Positions 1 to 10,400 of a DNA stretch of 64,000 bases are shown here, one piece after another (positions within the stretch are counted from its first letter, which is position 1; every line of letters starts with the position of its first letter). The translations under genes and the position numbers were made by a program. The notes beneath the pieces were generated by a model. It saw nothing but the letters and a program-made list of their open reading frames with translations, searched no databases and was not told the DNA's origin. The DNA is from Cyanophora paradoxa (Eukaryota; Glaucocystophyceae; Cyanophorales; Cyanophoraceae), in contig QPMI01000572.1 in NCBI GenBank assembly GCA_004431415.1, forward strand, positions 124,001 through 188,000, in the 5' to 3' direction.

Positions 1-828
1 GCCCTCCTCCGGCGCGCCCTCTCCGTCGTGCCCCTCGACCCGCGCCCCGCCGGCCCCGACGCCGCCATGCGCTTCCAGGTCCCCGCGCCCCCGCCCTTCG
101 CTTGCTATCCTCGGCTCAGAGGGCGGCGCGCGCGCTCTCGCAGGTGGTCTTCGAGCCGCTGAAGGCGCTGAAGGCGAGCGCGGAGCTGGTCGTGGCGAAG
201 GCGAGCGGCGGCCGCTGGCGCTTCGAGCTCGCCCTCGAGGCGACGGCCCCCGACGTGGACGACGTGATCGTCATCGAGGGGGCCCTCGGCAAGCGCGCCA
301 GCGTCTCCTTCCGCCTCACCAACACCCTCGCCGCCGCCGCCCCCTTCGTCGCCTCGTTCACCCCCGAGTCCCCCGCCGAGTTCTCGGTCTCGCCGGCGCG
401 GGGCACGCTCGAGCCGCGGGGCGGAGCCGGCACGCCCTTCGTCGTCACCTTCGCGGCGACCGAGTACGGGAAGCCGCTCGTCGGGCGCCTCGTCATCGAG
501 ACGGAGGAGATGGCGTGGAGCTACGAGGTCCGCGGCACGCACCCCGGTGAGCCCGCCTCGCCTGCTGCGTCTCTCTGTTCTGTGGCTGGGCGGCTGACGC
601 GCGCGCGCCCCGCCCCGCCCCGCAGCGTACCAGCCGCCGGCGGGGCAGGCGCGGGTAGACCGGACGCTGCCGGCGGACGTCGAGGCGCGGCTGCTCTCGC
701 GCCCCGAGAAGCAGCGCAACTTCCTGCGGGAGAACCTCCAGCGGCCCCTCGGCCCCTCGACCTCCGCCCCCAAGGGCAAGGGCCCCGCCGGCCCCCCCGG
801 CCCCGCCGCCACCCCCAGCAGGCGATAG
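1..828 (+). CDS. CFAP47: CFAP47-like ciliary protein, C-terminal end (partial)
   Basis: This is the last three exons of a gene that begins left of the window. Exons 1-78, 144-546 and 626-828 join in phase across introns 79-143 and 547-625 (GT...CAG) and end at TAG 826-828. The protein reads as an immunoglobulin-like, ASH-type beta fold with segments such as PLVGRLVIETEEMAWSYEVR, then a basic tail with RPEKQRNFLRENLQ and a Gly/Pro/Lys-rich end. The pattern of a Tyr-Glu-Val-Arg-Gly strand followed by a proline-rich link and an Arg-Asn-Phe-x-x-Glu-Asn helix matches the C-terminus of CFAP47, an axonemal central-apparatus protein. The role in motile cilia is inferred from the family. It is convergent with the next gene. 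The assignment rests on the C-terminus only, so another ASH/HYDIN-type protein is possible. Confidence 0.66.
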
Positions 829-1739
829 CGCGCCGTGATGGAATTTCCCCGCGCGTGTTTAGAAGAGACTGCCTGGATGCTCAGCGGGACCCGAGGCCTT
901 GCCTCGTGCGAGCATTCGCAGTGCGTCTACACCGAAGATAGTTACTGTGAGCAGAGCCTTGGGGTTCATGTGTGCCGAATCGAAGTCTCTCAGAGTCTGC
1001 ATTAGAAATCCTGTGCGCTGATTTTCACAATTCCAGTTTCCAGCAGGTATACGTATGATCATGATCATGAGGCCTCCTGCAGTTGCCTCACGGCTCGCTA
1101 TTGATCAGACAGGGTCTCCCTATGGCCAGCTGCACTGCGGCACGAGGGACTGTCAGCCTGGCAGGGGCCTGATGGGTTTCAATGGCATCGATCATCGGAT
1201 TTTAATAGGCTGAACAAAAGAAGTGGCCTCGAGCTCCGTGTAAATGACAAAAACATGGAATCTACAAGACTACATCCTGGGAAATGATACAAAAACCGCT
1301 CTGACGACCCCGGGAAACCGATGAACAAAACGCGACGGGAAACCGTTGAACAAAACGTGAGAGGCCCTGCGGGGCTCAGTGGAGTTATTTGGGGGGAGTG
1401 GCCTACTTCGTCCTAAGGCCCAGAGGGGCCAGAAGTGCTGTACTGCTGCTGCGCTGGTCATGCTTTACGGCTGCTCGTCGGTCACAATTTTCAAACATGT
1501 TTGCCTAACTGCTGCTACCTTTCAGCCTCACATATTCAAAAAAGAGTGAGCGACATACATACTCGGAAGAGAGTGCGGAATGACAGTTGCCTTACTGGCT
1601 GCATATTCGAAAAAGAGTGCGGGAATGCATCCCAAAAAGCCTCTAACACTGAATGCATCTACGCTTCGTCCAGCGAAAACTCAAAAAAGAAGCGCTCACA
1701 GGCACAAGGTCCGCAAAGAAGGGGGCGCCGCAGCTGCCG
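829..1739. other. Tail-to-tail intergenic region, AT-richer
   Basis: This lies between the stops of two convergent genes. No coding exon could be built here. It holds a 25-bp tandem duplication at 1311-1360. It also has two related copies of CATATTCRAAAAAGAGTG near 1530-1550 and 1602-1622, with a weaker third copy between them. The region is presumably 3' untranslated and terminator sequence of both genes; no clear poly(A) signal was identified. Confidence 0.5.
1311..1360. repeat. 25-bp tandem duplication
   Basis: Two adjacent units, 1311-1335 and 1336-1360, both begin CGGGAAACCG and continue with GAACAAAACG. They differ at about two positions. The repeat lies between two convergent genes and carries no reading frame of interest. 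Confidence 0.8.
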
Positions 1740-3245
1740 CTACTCCGTGCCGGCGGGGAGGGCGGCGGGCCACGGGGCGTCGCCCAGGACCGTGACCTTG
1801 GACTCAGGGGAGGAGGTGCAGGCGGCCCAGGCCGAGAAGCGCCGCGGCGCCCGCCGCCGGGGCGCCTCCGCCCCCTCGCCCTCCCCCTCGGCCTCGCCCT
1901 CGGAGAGGACGGCCGAGGCGGGCGGGGAGTGGGGCGCGCGGGGGGCGCGGGGCGGGGCGTGCGGGAGGGCGCCGTGGCCCGCCCAGAGGCAGGCGGCGTG
2001 GAGGGACAGGGCGGAGACCTCGAGGGGGCCCAGCCCGGGCTCCAGGTCGATCCGCTCGACGCCCCACACAGCAACGAAGAGAGCGCCCAGGCCGAGCAGG
2101 AAGAGCGTGTCCACGGCGACGAGCCACGGCAGCGCGGCGCGGCACAGCCGCTCCCGCCGGCCGAGCCCCAGCAGGCGGTGGGGCGGCGGGGTCGGGGGCG
2201 TGGCGGGGCGGGCGGCCGCCTCGGGGAGGTCTTTTCGCCGCCCCGGAGGCGGCGGAGGAGGCGGCGGAGCGGGGCGGCGAGGCGGGCCCAGCAGCCGGCG
2301 AGGCGGCGCCGCCCGAGGCGCGGGGAGACCACCCGCAGGCCGCACACGATCTGCACCTGCGCCCGCCCGCCCGCCCGGCTCAGCGCGGGCCCTGCGTCCC
2401 GGGCCCGGGCGGGCGGGCCGGCGCACCCACGCGAGGAGGAAGAAGAGGCCGGCCGCCGTGTCGTGCGCCCGTCCTGCCGCCGGCGGCGTCGGCGTCGGCG
2501 CCGGCGGGGCGCGCGCGCACGAGAGCGGCGGGGCGGGGGCGGGGCCTCGGACCGTGGGGCAGGCCGAGGGTGACGGCGAGGGCGACGACGGTGGCGAGGC
2601 CGGCGAGGACAGTGGCACGGAGGGCGCGGGCGGGGCGGCCGGCGGCGAGGGCGCGGGCGCAGAAGACGGGGATGCAGGCGGCGAGGAAGGCCAGCGCGAC
2701 GGCCCCGGAGGCGCGGAAGGCGGCCAGGCCTCGCCCGTGCGGCCCGTCCGACGAGCGCTCCGTGAGCGTCCGCAGGTGACCCACGCGGCACGTCCGCGGC
2801 AGCTCCTTCGCCGGCAGGTTCACGCACGGCGCGACCTGAGGCGCGGCGGCGGCGGTCGCGATCAGCGGGCGGGGAGCGAACGGACTCGGGAGGGCGGGGC
2901 GCTCGCCTCGGTGGCGACGATGACCGCCGCGACGGCGAGGACCGCGAGCGACTGGAGTGCCATCGTCTCGAGCAGCGCGCGGCGGACCGCCGCGAGGCAC
3001 GCGCGCGCGCGGCCGCCGCGGCGGGCGCCGACTCCGACCGGCGCGCCGCGGCGGCGGGCGAGGAAAGAGTCGGCACTGGGACTTGTCGGGATGAGGAGGA
3101 CGGCGGAGGAGGAACCCACGGAGTTTGCGGGCGAGAGGGACCACGCGGCCGGCAGCGCCGTGTCGGGCGCCTCCGCGGCCGTCTCGGGCCGCCCCGGCGC
3201 TGCGTCATCGCACGCCGAGGTGGACTCATTCGGGCCCGCGTCCAT
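1740..3245 (-). CDS. Six-helix membrane protein, possibly FRAG1/DRAM-like
   Basis: The start ATG is at 3245-3243 and the stop TAG at 1742-1740. A Ser/Pro/Ala-rich N-terminus of about 85 residues precedes the first hydrophobic helix (SLAVLAVAAVIVATE). A GC-AG intron at 2906-2836 follows, then a luminal-looking loop with two cysteines (APCVNLP and PRTCRVGH). Further helices include AVALAFLAACIPVFCARAL, ATVLAGLATVVALAVTLGL, HDTAAGLFFLLAW and VDTLFLLGLGALFVAVW, and the tail is hydrophilic and acidic/basic. The number of helices, the paired cysteines after helix 1 and the HD-x-AAGLFF segment recall FRAG1/DRAM/Sfk1 proteins, but identity is too low to be sure. One further intron is likely between about 2250 and 2290. 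It is head-to-head with the cyclase gene. Confidence 0.55.
2836..2906 (-). other. GC-AG intron
   Basis: On the minus strand the exon ends ACCGAG and the intron begins GCGAGC. It ends CGCCTCAG with a CTGAT branch-like motif about 30 nt upstream. Removing it joins VIVATE to VAPCVNLP in phase 0. No GT donor nearby gives an open frame. Confidence 0.7.
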
Positions 3246-3824
3246 CCCCCGCTGCCGCTCTTATCGCCGCCGGATCGGCGCCGGGAGCGCAATTGCCCGG
3301 CACGCGTGTCGGCAGCGACTCGGCGGCGAGTCGACGCTTGCGGCTTGCGCATGCGCAAGCTGCACGCGCTGCAAGCTGCGATCGATATCGTACCCGGAAG
3401 TGCAAGCGAGTTGCACTGCTTCTGGTGACGACACGGTTGCGGACGTTCCATGCTTGTCGGAACAATGGGCGAACTTGTGCGCGGTTACGCGGAGAGCGCG
3501 ACATGAGACGCTCAAATGATGTCGCATAGAGCAGCCGCGCTATCGCTGGAGCGTCGTGGCGCCGCGCGTCGTGGTCTCTGCGGGAGAGCGGGCTCAAGTT
3601 CAAAAAAGTGGGCGGGGGGTCTGGCGAACACCTGATTGAGGTTGCGCATGCGTTGAGCGCTGTGAATTCGAAGCAGCCTGGGCGCTGCGCGCGCGCGACA
3701 GGAGTGTCGGCGATAGGGGGGGGCGGAACTTGAGAGGGGTACTTTGGCTGTATCGTCGGTAGTTCCGTCGCGCCAGGCGTGGCGCTGCAATGAGACGATA
3801 GCGATCGAAAGGATAGCAAAATAA
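3246..3824. promoter_or_regulatory. Divergent promoter region with an 18-bp palindrome
   Basis: This is the gap between the start of the membrane protein (-) and the candidate first ATG of the cyclase (+). At 3343-3360 it contains a perfect palindrome, GCTTGCGCATGCGCAAGC. Its core, TGCGCATGCGCA, is identical to the binding site of NRF-1-type factors in animals. A second, imperfect TTGCGCATGCG lies near 3643. Regulatory function is inferred from position only. Confidence 0.45.
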
Positions 3825-6800
3825 ATGGCGTTCCGAGCGTTTCTGCCGCCGGAGGCGATTGCCGCCGAGGCGCGAGCGACCGGCGAGCTGACGCAAGCGC
3901 CAGCTCCAGCAACGCAGCGAGCAGGCAACGACAACTCCCCGCGGGCGGGAGCTGATGGCCAGCTCGACGGTCTCAAGGGAAGAGCGGCCGCGCGTTTGCA
4001 CCTGGCCTCAATCAAGTGCGTCTGCCCCTGCACCTTTACACCCGGTCTGCACGTGCATCAGAATTATAACGTGTACGCACTTCGGCGCAGGTGCGAGTCG
4101 AACCCCCAGATGCACAGCCCCAACATCATGCGCGGGAACGCAATGCGGCCTGCGCGTGGTGACCGCGGTGTGGAGAACAGGCGACTTGCCGCCAAGTCTT
4201 CCAGCTCGCCGCTTTTCGACTCAGGCAAGCGTCTAGCTTCTTCTTCGTAGCTCTCGCCACTCGGCACCGTCGGATCGCTAACGTCCCCGTTCGACTTCTG
4301 CTTCTAGGCCGCATCGCGAACGTGCTGGAGGACCTTTTCGACTCGAGCCGCCTTGCGCACACGAAGGCGGGGATGGAGGGAATGCACCTCGACAGCGTCG
4401 ACCTCAGCTTCGCAGACAAGGAGGCCGAGGACTCCTTCACACGCGCGACGGCGCTCGTCGGCCTCGGCCGGTGCAGCACGGATCTCGCGCGAGCGAGCGA
4501 GCGGCCCGCCCCGCCCCGCCCCGCAGCTCACGACTCGCCCCGCTCGCCCGCTCGCGCAGGAGCTTCCTCGTCTGCAGCCTCGCGCTGCTCCTCGCCCTGG
4601 CCAGTGCGCGTACCCCCCGCGGCCGGGAGCGCCCCCGCTCACCACGCGCCCCCGCAGCCACGGCGGTGGCGGTCCTCGCGCGCCACTGGGACGGCTGGCC
4701 CTACCGCGCCGCCCTCTGCGGCGTTCTCGCCCTCTCCGCCCTCCTCTTCCGCCTCCGCCCCGGCGGCCGCGCCCAAGTGCGCGGGTACCCCCCTCGCGGC
4801 CCGCCCCCGCCCCGCCAACCTCGTTCGCAGGTCGCCCTCTTCAACTTCGGGCCGCCGCTCGCGGCCGTCGCCGTGTCGGCCTTCGCGCTCCTCGCGCGGC
4901 CCTCCGCCCTCCAGTACTCGGTGCCCCGCCCGCCCCCGCCCGCCCGCCTGGCCCCGCCCCCGCCCCGCTCACGCGGGGGCGAATCCGAAGGGCATCCCCG
5001 TCGCCGCCGTGCTCGCCGTCTTCGCGCTGGTACCCTCGAATTCCCCGGCCCACGGACCCACCCGGAGAACCCGACCGGGCGCGCAGGCGCGGGCGCTGTC
5101 GCTGTACGCGGCGGCGTGCGGGCTGGCGGTGGTGGGCGTCCTGGCGTGGCGCGCGGCGGCGGCGCTGGAGCTCGCCGCCGCCGCGCGCTTCGCGCTGCCG
5201 CTGCTCGAGGGCGTGGCGCTGCTAGTCTTCGTCAAGCGGAGCGTGGAGCGCATGAGCCGCCGCAACTTCTACCTTACGCGCGACGCCGAGCAGGCGCGCG
5301 CGCCCCGGGCCCCGGACCCCCCGTCAGCTGCCTCCCCGCTGACTCGGGCCCGGCGCCGCGCCTCAGAAACACGCGGCGATTGCGTTGGAGGAGGAGCGGG
5401 CGGCGAGCATCCTCTCCAACATCCTCCCCACCACGGTACCCCCGCCCGCCCGCCCGCCGGGGCGTGCACTGCGCGGGGCGGCCGGGCGCGGCGAGCCGCG
5501 CGACGCAGGTCATCGAGGCGGTGCGCGAGGGGCGCTCCGGAGAGCTCTGCCGCCGGTGCGCCCCGCTGCGCCGCCCGCCCCGGCCCTCCCCTCCCGAACG
5601 TTCGTGTACCCCGCAGGTACTCGAACGTGGCTGTGATCTTCTGCGGCGTGGCGGAGCCGCCCCGTGCGCAGCAGCCGTCGCCTTTGGGCCGCCGCCCGCC
5701 AGCCGCCCGCCCCCTCACGCGCGCGTACCCCCGCCTCCTCCCTCGCAGAGACGACCGCCGACAACGTCGACGAGGTCCTGCCCAGGTACCCCCCCCCTCG
5801 ATGCTTTCTCGTACCCCCGGCGCCCTCCGACCGCGTACCCCCGCAGCATCAACGAGTTCGTCTCGAGACTCGAGGAGCTCTGCGACATCCACGGGCTGTG
5901 CGCGGCGCCCCAGCCGTTCCCTCCCGTACCCCCGCACCGACCCGGGTGCCCCCGCGCCGCAGGGAGAAGATCAAGACGATCGGGTACACGTTCCTTGCCG
6001 CCTGCGGCGTCCCCGAGGAGATCGAGGTCGGCCGTACCCCCCGCCGCCTTCCCTTCTCCTTCACCGCCCCTCACTCGGGCGCCGGGCAGGCGGAGGCGGC
6101 GGCGGCGGCGGCCGGCCGCTTCGCGTGCGACGCGCTCGACGCCGCCCGCGCCTGCGGCCACCTCGCCCGCGTCGGCGTGGTACCCCCCTCACCCACTCGC
6201 TTTCTGTACCCCACCCGGCCCGCCTGAGGGCTCGCCGCAGGCGATGGGCCCCGTCGTCGCGGGGGTAGTCGGCGCCCGCCTCTTCTACGACATCTTCGTA
6301 TCCCCCTCCCCTCCCCCTTCTTCCCCCTACCCCCTGATCCTCCGTGCCCCCAGGGAGACACCGTCAACACGTCGCACCGCATGTACAGCCGCGCCAGGCG
6401 AGCTCGTACCCCCCCCCTCCCCCCCGCCCTCCGCTCCGGCCCCGCCAACGGCCCCCCGCCCCCACAGCCCGGACTGGGCGCTGGTGCCGGAGCCAGTGCA
6501 CACGGCCCTCCTGCGCGCCGAGGCGAGCGCCCTCGAGAGGGTGCGCGTCCCGCTTGCCCTTCGTCTATCTCGTACCCCCCTTCCCCTCACGCGCCGGCCG
6601 CAGGGCGCCCCGCGCCTCTTCGAGTTCTCCGAGCGGCGAGAGGTCGAAATCAAGGGCAAGGGTGCGCCGCCCCTCTCCCCTCTCCCTTTTTCGAACAGGC
6701 GGGGCTGAGGGCCGGCGGGGTACAGGGCTGATGGCGGTCTACGACCTTCGCCCCTTCTGCGAGGCGGCGGGCACCGACTCCTCGTCCTCCGCATCCTCCG

Positions 6801-7459
6801 CCTCGGAGGCTGGGGACGCGGGGGAGGAGGCGCCGGGGGCGGGGGAGGAGAAGGCGGCGGCGAAGGGCAGCGAGGGGGCCCCGCCCGCCGAGGGGCAGGG
6901 GAAGGGGGAGGGGACGGAGGAGTGGATCCTGCCCCCGCTAGAGGTGGGAGAGGCGCCCGGCCCGCCCCGCGCCGGCCCCGTCCCCTGGTGCCGTACCCCC
7001 CTCCACTTCTCCCCCCCGCCCGTCTGAGGGGACGCGCAGCCCGCGGACGCCCTCGTCCTCCTCGCTGGGCTCGTCGCTCGGGAGCAAGGGGACGCCCAAG
7101 GGGACGCCGAAGGGGACGCCGAAGCTGACGGGGCTGGGCCCCGGGTGGAGCCCCTCGGCGACGGCGACGGCGGCCCGCGCGCCCCGCTCGCCCTCGATCA
7201 CGCGCCCGCCGCTCCTCCTCGCCCTCGCCTGCGACGGCAGGGAGGTCGCCGCCGCCGAGGCCGCCGCGGCGGCGGCCGCCGCGGCTGGGAGTGAGGCCAT
7301 GCAGCCCATCGCCGAGTCCCCGCGCGACTCGGCCGCCGGCGCCGGCGCGGGTGCCTTCCCGGCCCCGCCCACGCTCGGCCGCGCGGCGGGCCGCGAGGCG
7401 GAGGCGGCGCTGCACGCCGCGCCGGCCCCGGCCACCCTGGGCCGCGCGGCCAGGCGCGA

Positions 7460-7498
<39 letters not shown>

Positions 7499-10400
7499 CG
7501 GGCTCGAGGCCGTGCCGCCGCTGGAGATGGCGCCGGCGGCGGGGGCGGGGGCGCGGAGGCCGCTCAAAGAGACTGATCGCTCGCTTGCCGACTCGTCGCG
7601 CTCCGTGCGCTTCGAGGAGGGCCCCGCGGGGCCCGAGCCCGAGCCCTTCGACGCCGCCTCGCCCCGCTCGGAGGGCGCGGGAGAAGAGACGGAGCAGGGC
7701 GGCTGCATGGGTCGCTGCTTCGGCCCGCGGCGCCCGCTGCTCGCCCGAGAGCGCGGCCGCGGCGGCGGCGGCTTCCCCTCCTCGCCCCCCTCCTCCGCCT
7801 CGTGCTGCCCGCGGGCGGCGGGGGCGCTGCGCTGGCTGCGGAGCCGTTCGGCGGAGCTGGCGGAGCTGGCGGCGGAGCTCTCGCACACGGCCGGGGGCGG
7901 CGGCGACCGCGAGGACGAGATCGAGCTCGCCGCCCGCGCCGCCGCCGAGGCCACCATAGGCGAGCCGGCCCCTTCCGACCCGCCCCCCGACGGTTCGATC
8001 TGATGCGGGCGGGGGCGCGCATGCGCAGCGTCGCCGGCGATGAACCGGAGGCGGAGCCAGCGGCAGGGCGGGCGCACCTCCCTCCCCTGGATCGACGCCC
8101 GCAAGGTGTGTTCGTGTGTGTCAGAGGGAGAGAGAGAGAGGGATTTGATCCGACGAGGGGCGATATTGTGCGCGGCAGATGTCGAACCCGCGGCGCTGGT
8201 CGCACGCGGCCTCCTCGGAGCACGGCGTGCCCTCCGAGCTCGACAGGCAGGGCGAGGAGGCGGAGGCGGCGGCGGCGGCGGCCTGGGGCTGGGCGCCCCT
8301 CGCCCGCCTCGCCGCCGCCGCCGGCCTGGCGCCCCTCTCCCGCTGCTCGGCCCTCTGGCACCTCACCTTCGACGACCCGGGCATCGAGAAGGTCCCCCCC
8401 CTTCCCTTCCCTTCCCCGCCCTCTGACGGGGCGGCAGCGCTTCTGGCACCGGCGCCTGCTCTACGCTCTCCCGGACATCCGTACCCTCCTGGGGCTCGTG
8501 CTCTTCCACTGGGTCGCCCTCTGGCCGGCCCTCGACTGGTGGGCCGGCGGCCCCGTCCTCGTCCTCCGCCTCGCCGCCCGGTCCGCCCTCTACCCTCCCC
8601 CCTCCCCTCCCCTCCTTTCCTCTCCTCCGCTCAACGTGCGGGGCCAGGCTGGCACTCATGGGCCCGCCCCTCGCGGCGGCGCTGGTCCTCTCCTACGCGC
8701 GCCCCCCGCTCTTCGTGTGGGCCCTCCGCCCCTGCGCCGCCGGCGTCGCCCTCCTCCAGGTCCCCGCACCCCCCTCCGCTCCCCCCGCTCCACTTCTGAG
8801 GCGTACCCCCCTGCAGGCGGGGTACCTGGCGTTCCTGGAGCTCTTCGCGGACCCGAAGTGGGGCGGGGCGCTGGCCCCGCACGACAGGGGCCTGCCCCTC
8901 GCCGAGCTCTGCAACGTCCTCCTCTTCTCCCAGTGCGCCCTCCTCCCCCCCCTCTTCCACTCGGCCCCTGAACCGCGTACCCCCCCCCCGGCAGCTGCCT
9001 GCCGTCGCTGACGAACGTGCGCTGGACGGACGTGGCGGCGCTCGACATCGCCCTCCTCGGGCCCGCCGCCGCCGCCGCCATCCTGTACCCCGACGGGCCC
9101 TTCCGCGCCGCCATTTTCGAGGTGCGCGTACCCCCCAGACACCGGCCCCGGTCGCCTGGCGCGATCCCGTACCCAGCTCGTCGTGGTGGCCTTTCTGGGG
9201 GTACTCTCCGCCTACCTCTTCGAGTACGAGTGCCGGTGCGACCGTAGCCCCCTTCCTTCTCTCCCCCGGCCACCGTTCCCGACCCCTCGTACCCCCCAGG
9301 CGCGAGTTCGAGCTCTCGGACGAGTCGCGCGCCAAGAGCATCACCCTCCACCTCGACAACAAGGTGCCGCACCCCTGGAAACATTCCTCCTCCCCCCCCC
9401 CCCCCCCCCCTCCCCTGCCCCTCTCTTCCGCATGAAGCCTTAACGCGGGCGGCGGCTGCGCAGGAGACGACGCGGCTGCTGTGCCTCTGCCTCCCGGACT
9501 CGGTCGCCAGGGTGCCCCCGCTCCCTCCCCGCTCTCGTGAGCCGGGAGGCGAGCCGCCCCGGGGCGCAGGCGGCGCAGGCGGGGCGGCTGACGATCAAGG
9601 CGCTGACCATCGCCCACTTCCCCTCCGTCGCCGTCCTCTGCGCCGACATCGTCGGGTCCGCCGCTCGGCTCGCCCGGCCGGGGCGCGGGGGGTACAGCGT
9701 CGGACCTGAGCGGCGCGGCGCGGGCGCGCAGGTTCACGCCGCTGAGCAGCACGCTGACCCCCGAGGAGCTCGTCTCGTGCGCCCCCGCCCCCGCTTCGCC
9801 CCGCCCCGCCCCTCGATGCCCGCCCCGCCCCGCCGCGCCCTGCCCACAGGGCCCCGGCCCCGGCCCGCCCCCGCAGGGCGCTCTCGGAGCTTGTGACGCG
9901 GTGCGACCAGGCGGCCGAGCACCGCGGCCTCTGCCGCCTCAAGGCGCGCCCACCCCGCCCCGCCCCGCCCCGCTCTGCTCTCCTCACAGATGTCTTCGCT
10001 CCCCTCCCCTCGCCGGCCCCGCCTGACCTCGCGCCTCGCCCCCCCGCAGCTCGTCGGGGACGCCTTCTTCGCTGTGGCCGGCCTGGAGCCGCCGGCCCCC
10101 GCCGGGGACCAGAAGGAGGCCGGCGCCGCCTCGGGGGCGGGGGCGGGGGCGGGGGCGGTGGGGGCGGAGGGGGTCGCCTCGACCGTCGACCTCGCCCTCG
10201 ACATCGTCGAGGTCTTCCAGAGCTACGTGCGTGTACCCCCCCGCCCCCGAGGCGCCCCGAAGCGGGAGCACGCCCCGCTGACCCCGCGGGGCCGGGGCCC
10301 CGGCCCGCCGCAGAGCCTGGAGACGGGGCGGAAGCTGAACGTCCGCATTGGCGTCGCCCTGGGGCCCGCCTCCGGCGGCGTCATCGGCAACAAGCGCTGG

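Noticed and set aside
1435-3519. Very long plus-strand frame antisense to the six-helix membrane protein
   Set aside because: It is the Arg/Gly/Ala-rich shadow of a GC-rich gene; many such shadows occur opposite all the genes. The minus strand has helices, splice signals and a stop.
4080-4110. GAGTCGAACCCCC resembling a tRNA T-arm
   Set aside because: No complementary acceptor or anticodon stem on either strand.
4322-6268. Long continuous reading through exons and introns of the cyclase
   Set aside because: Intron stretches read as Pro/Arg/Ala low complexity. Conserved cyclase motifs only appear after splicing.
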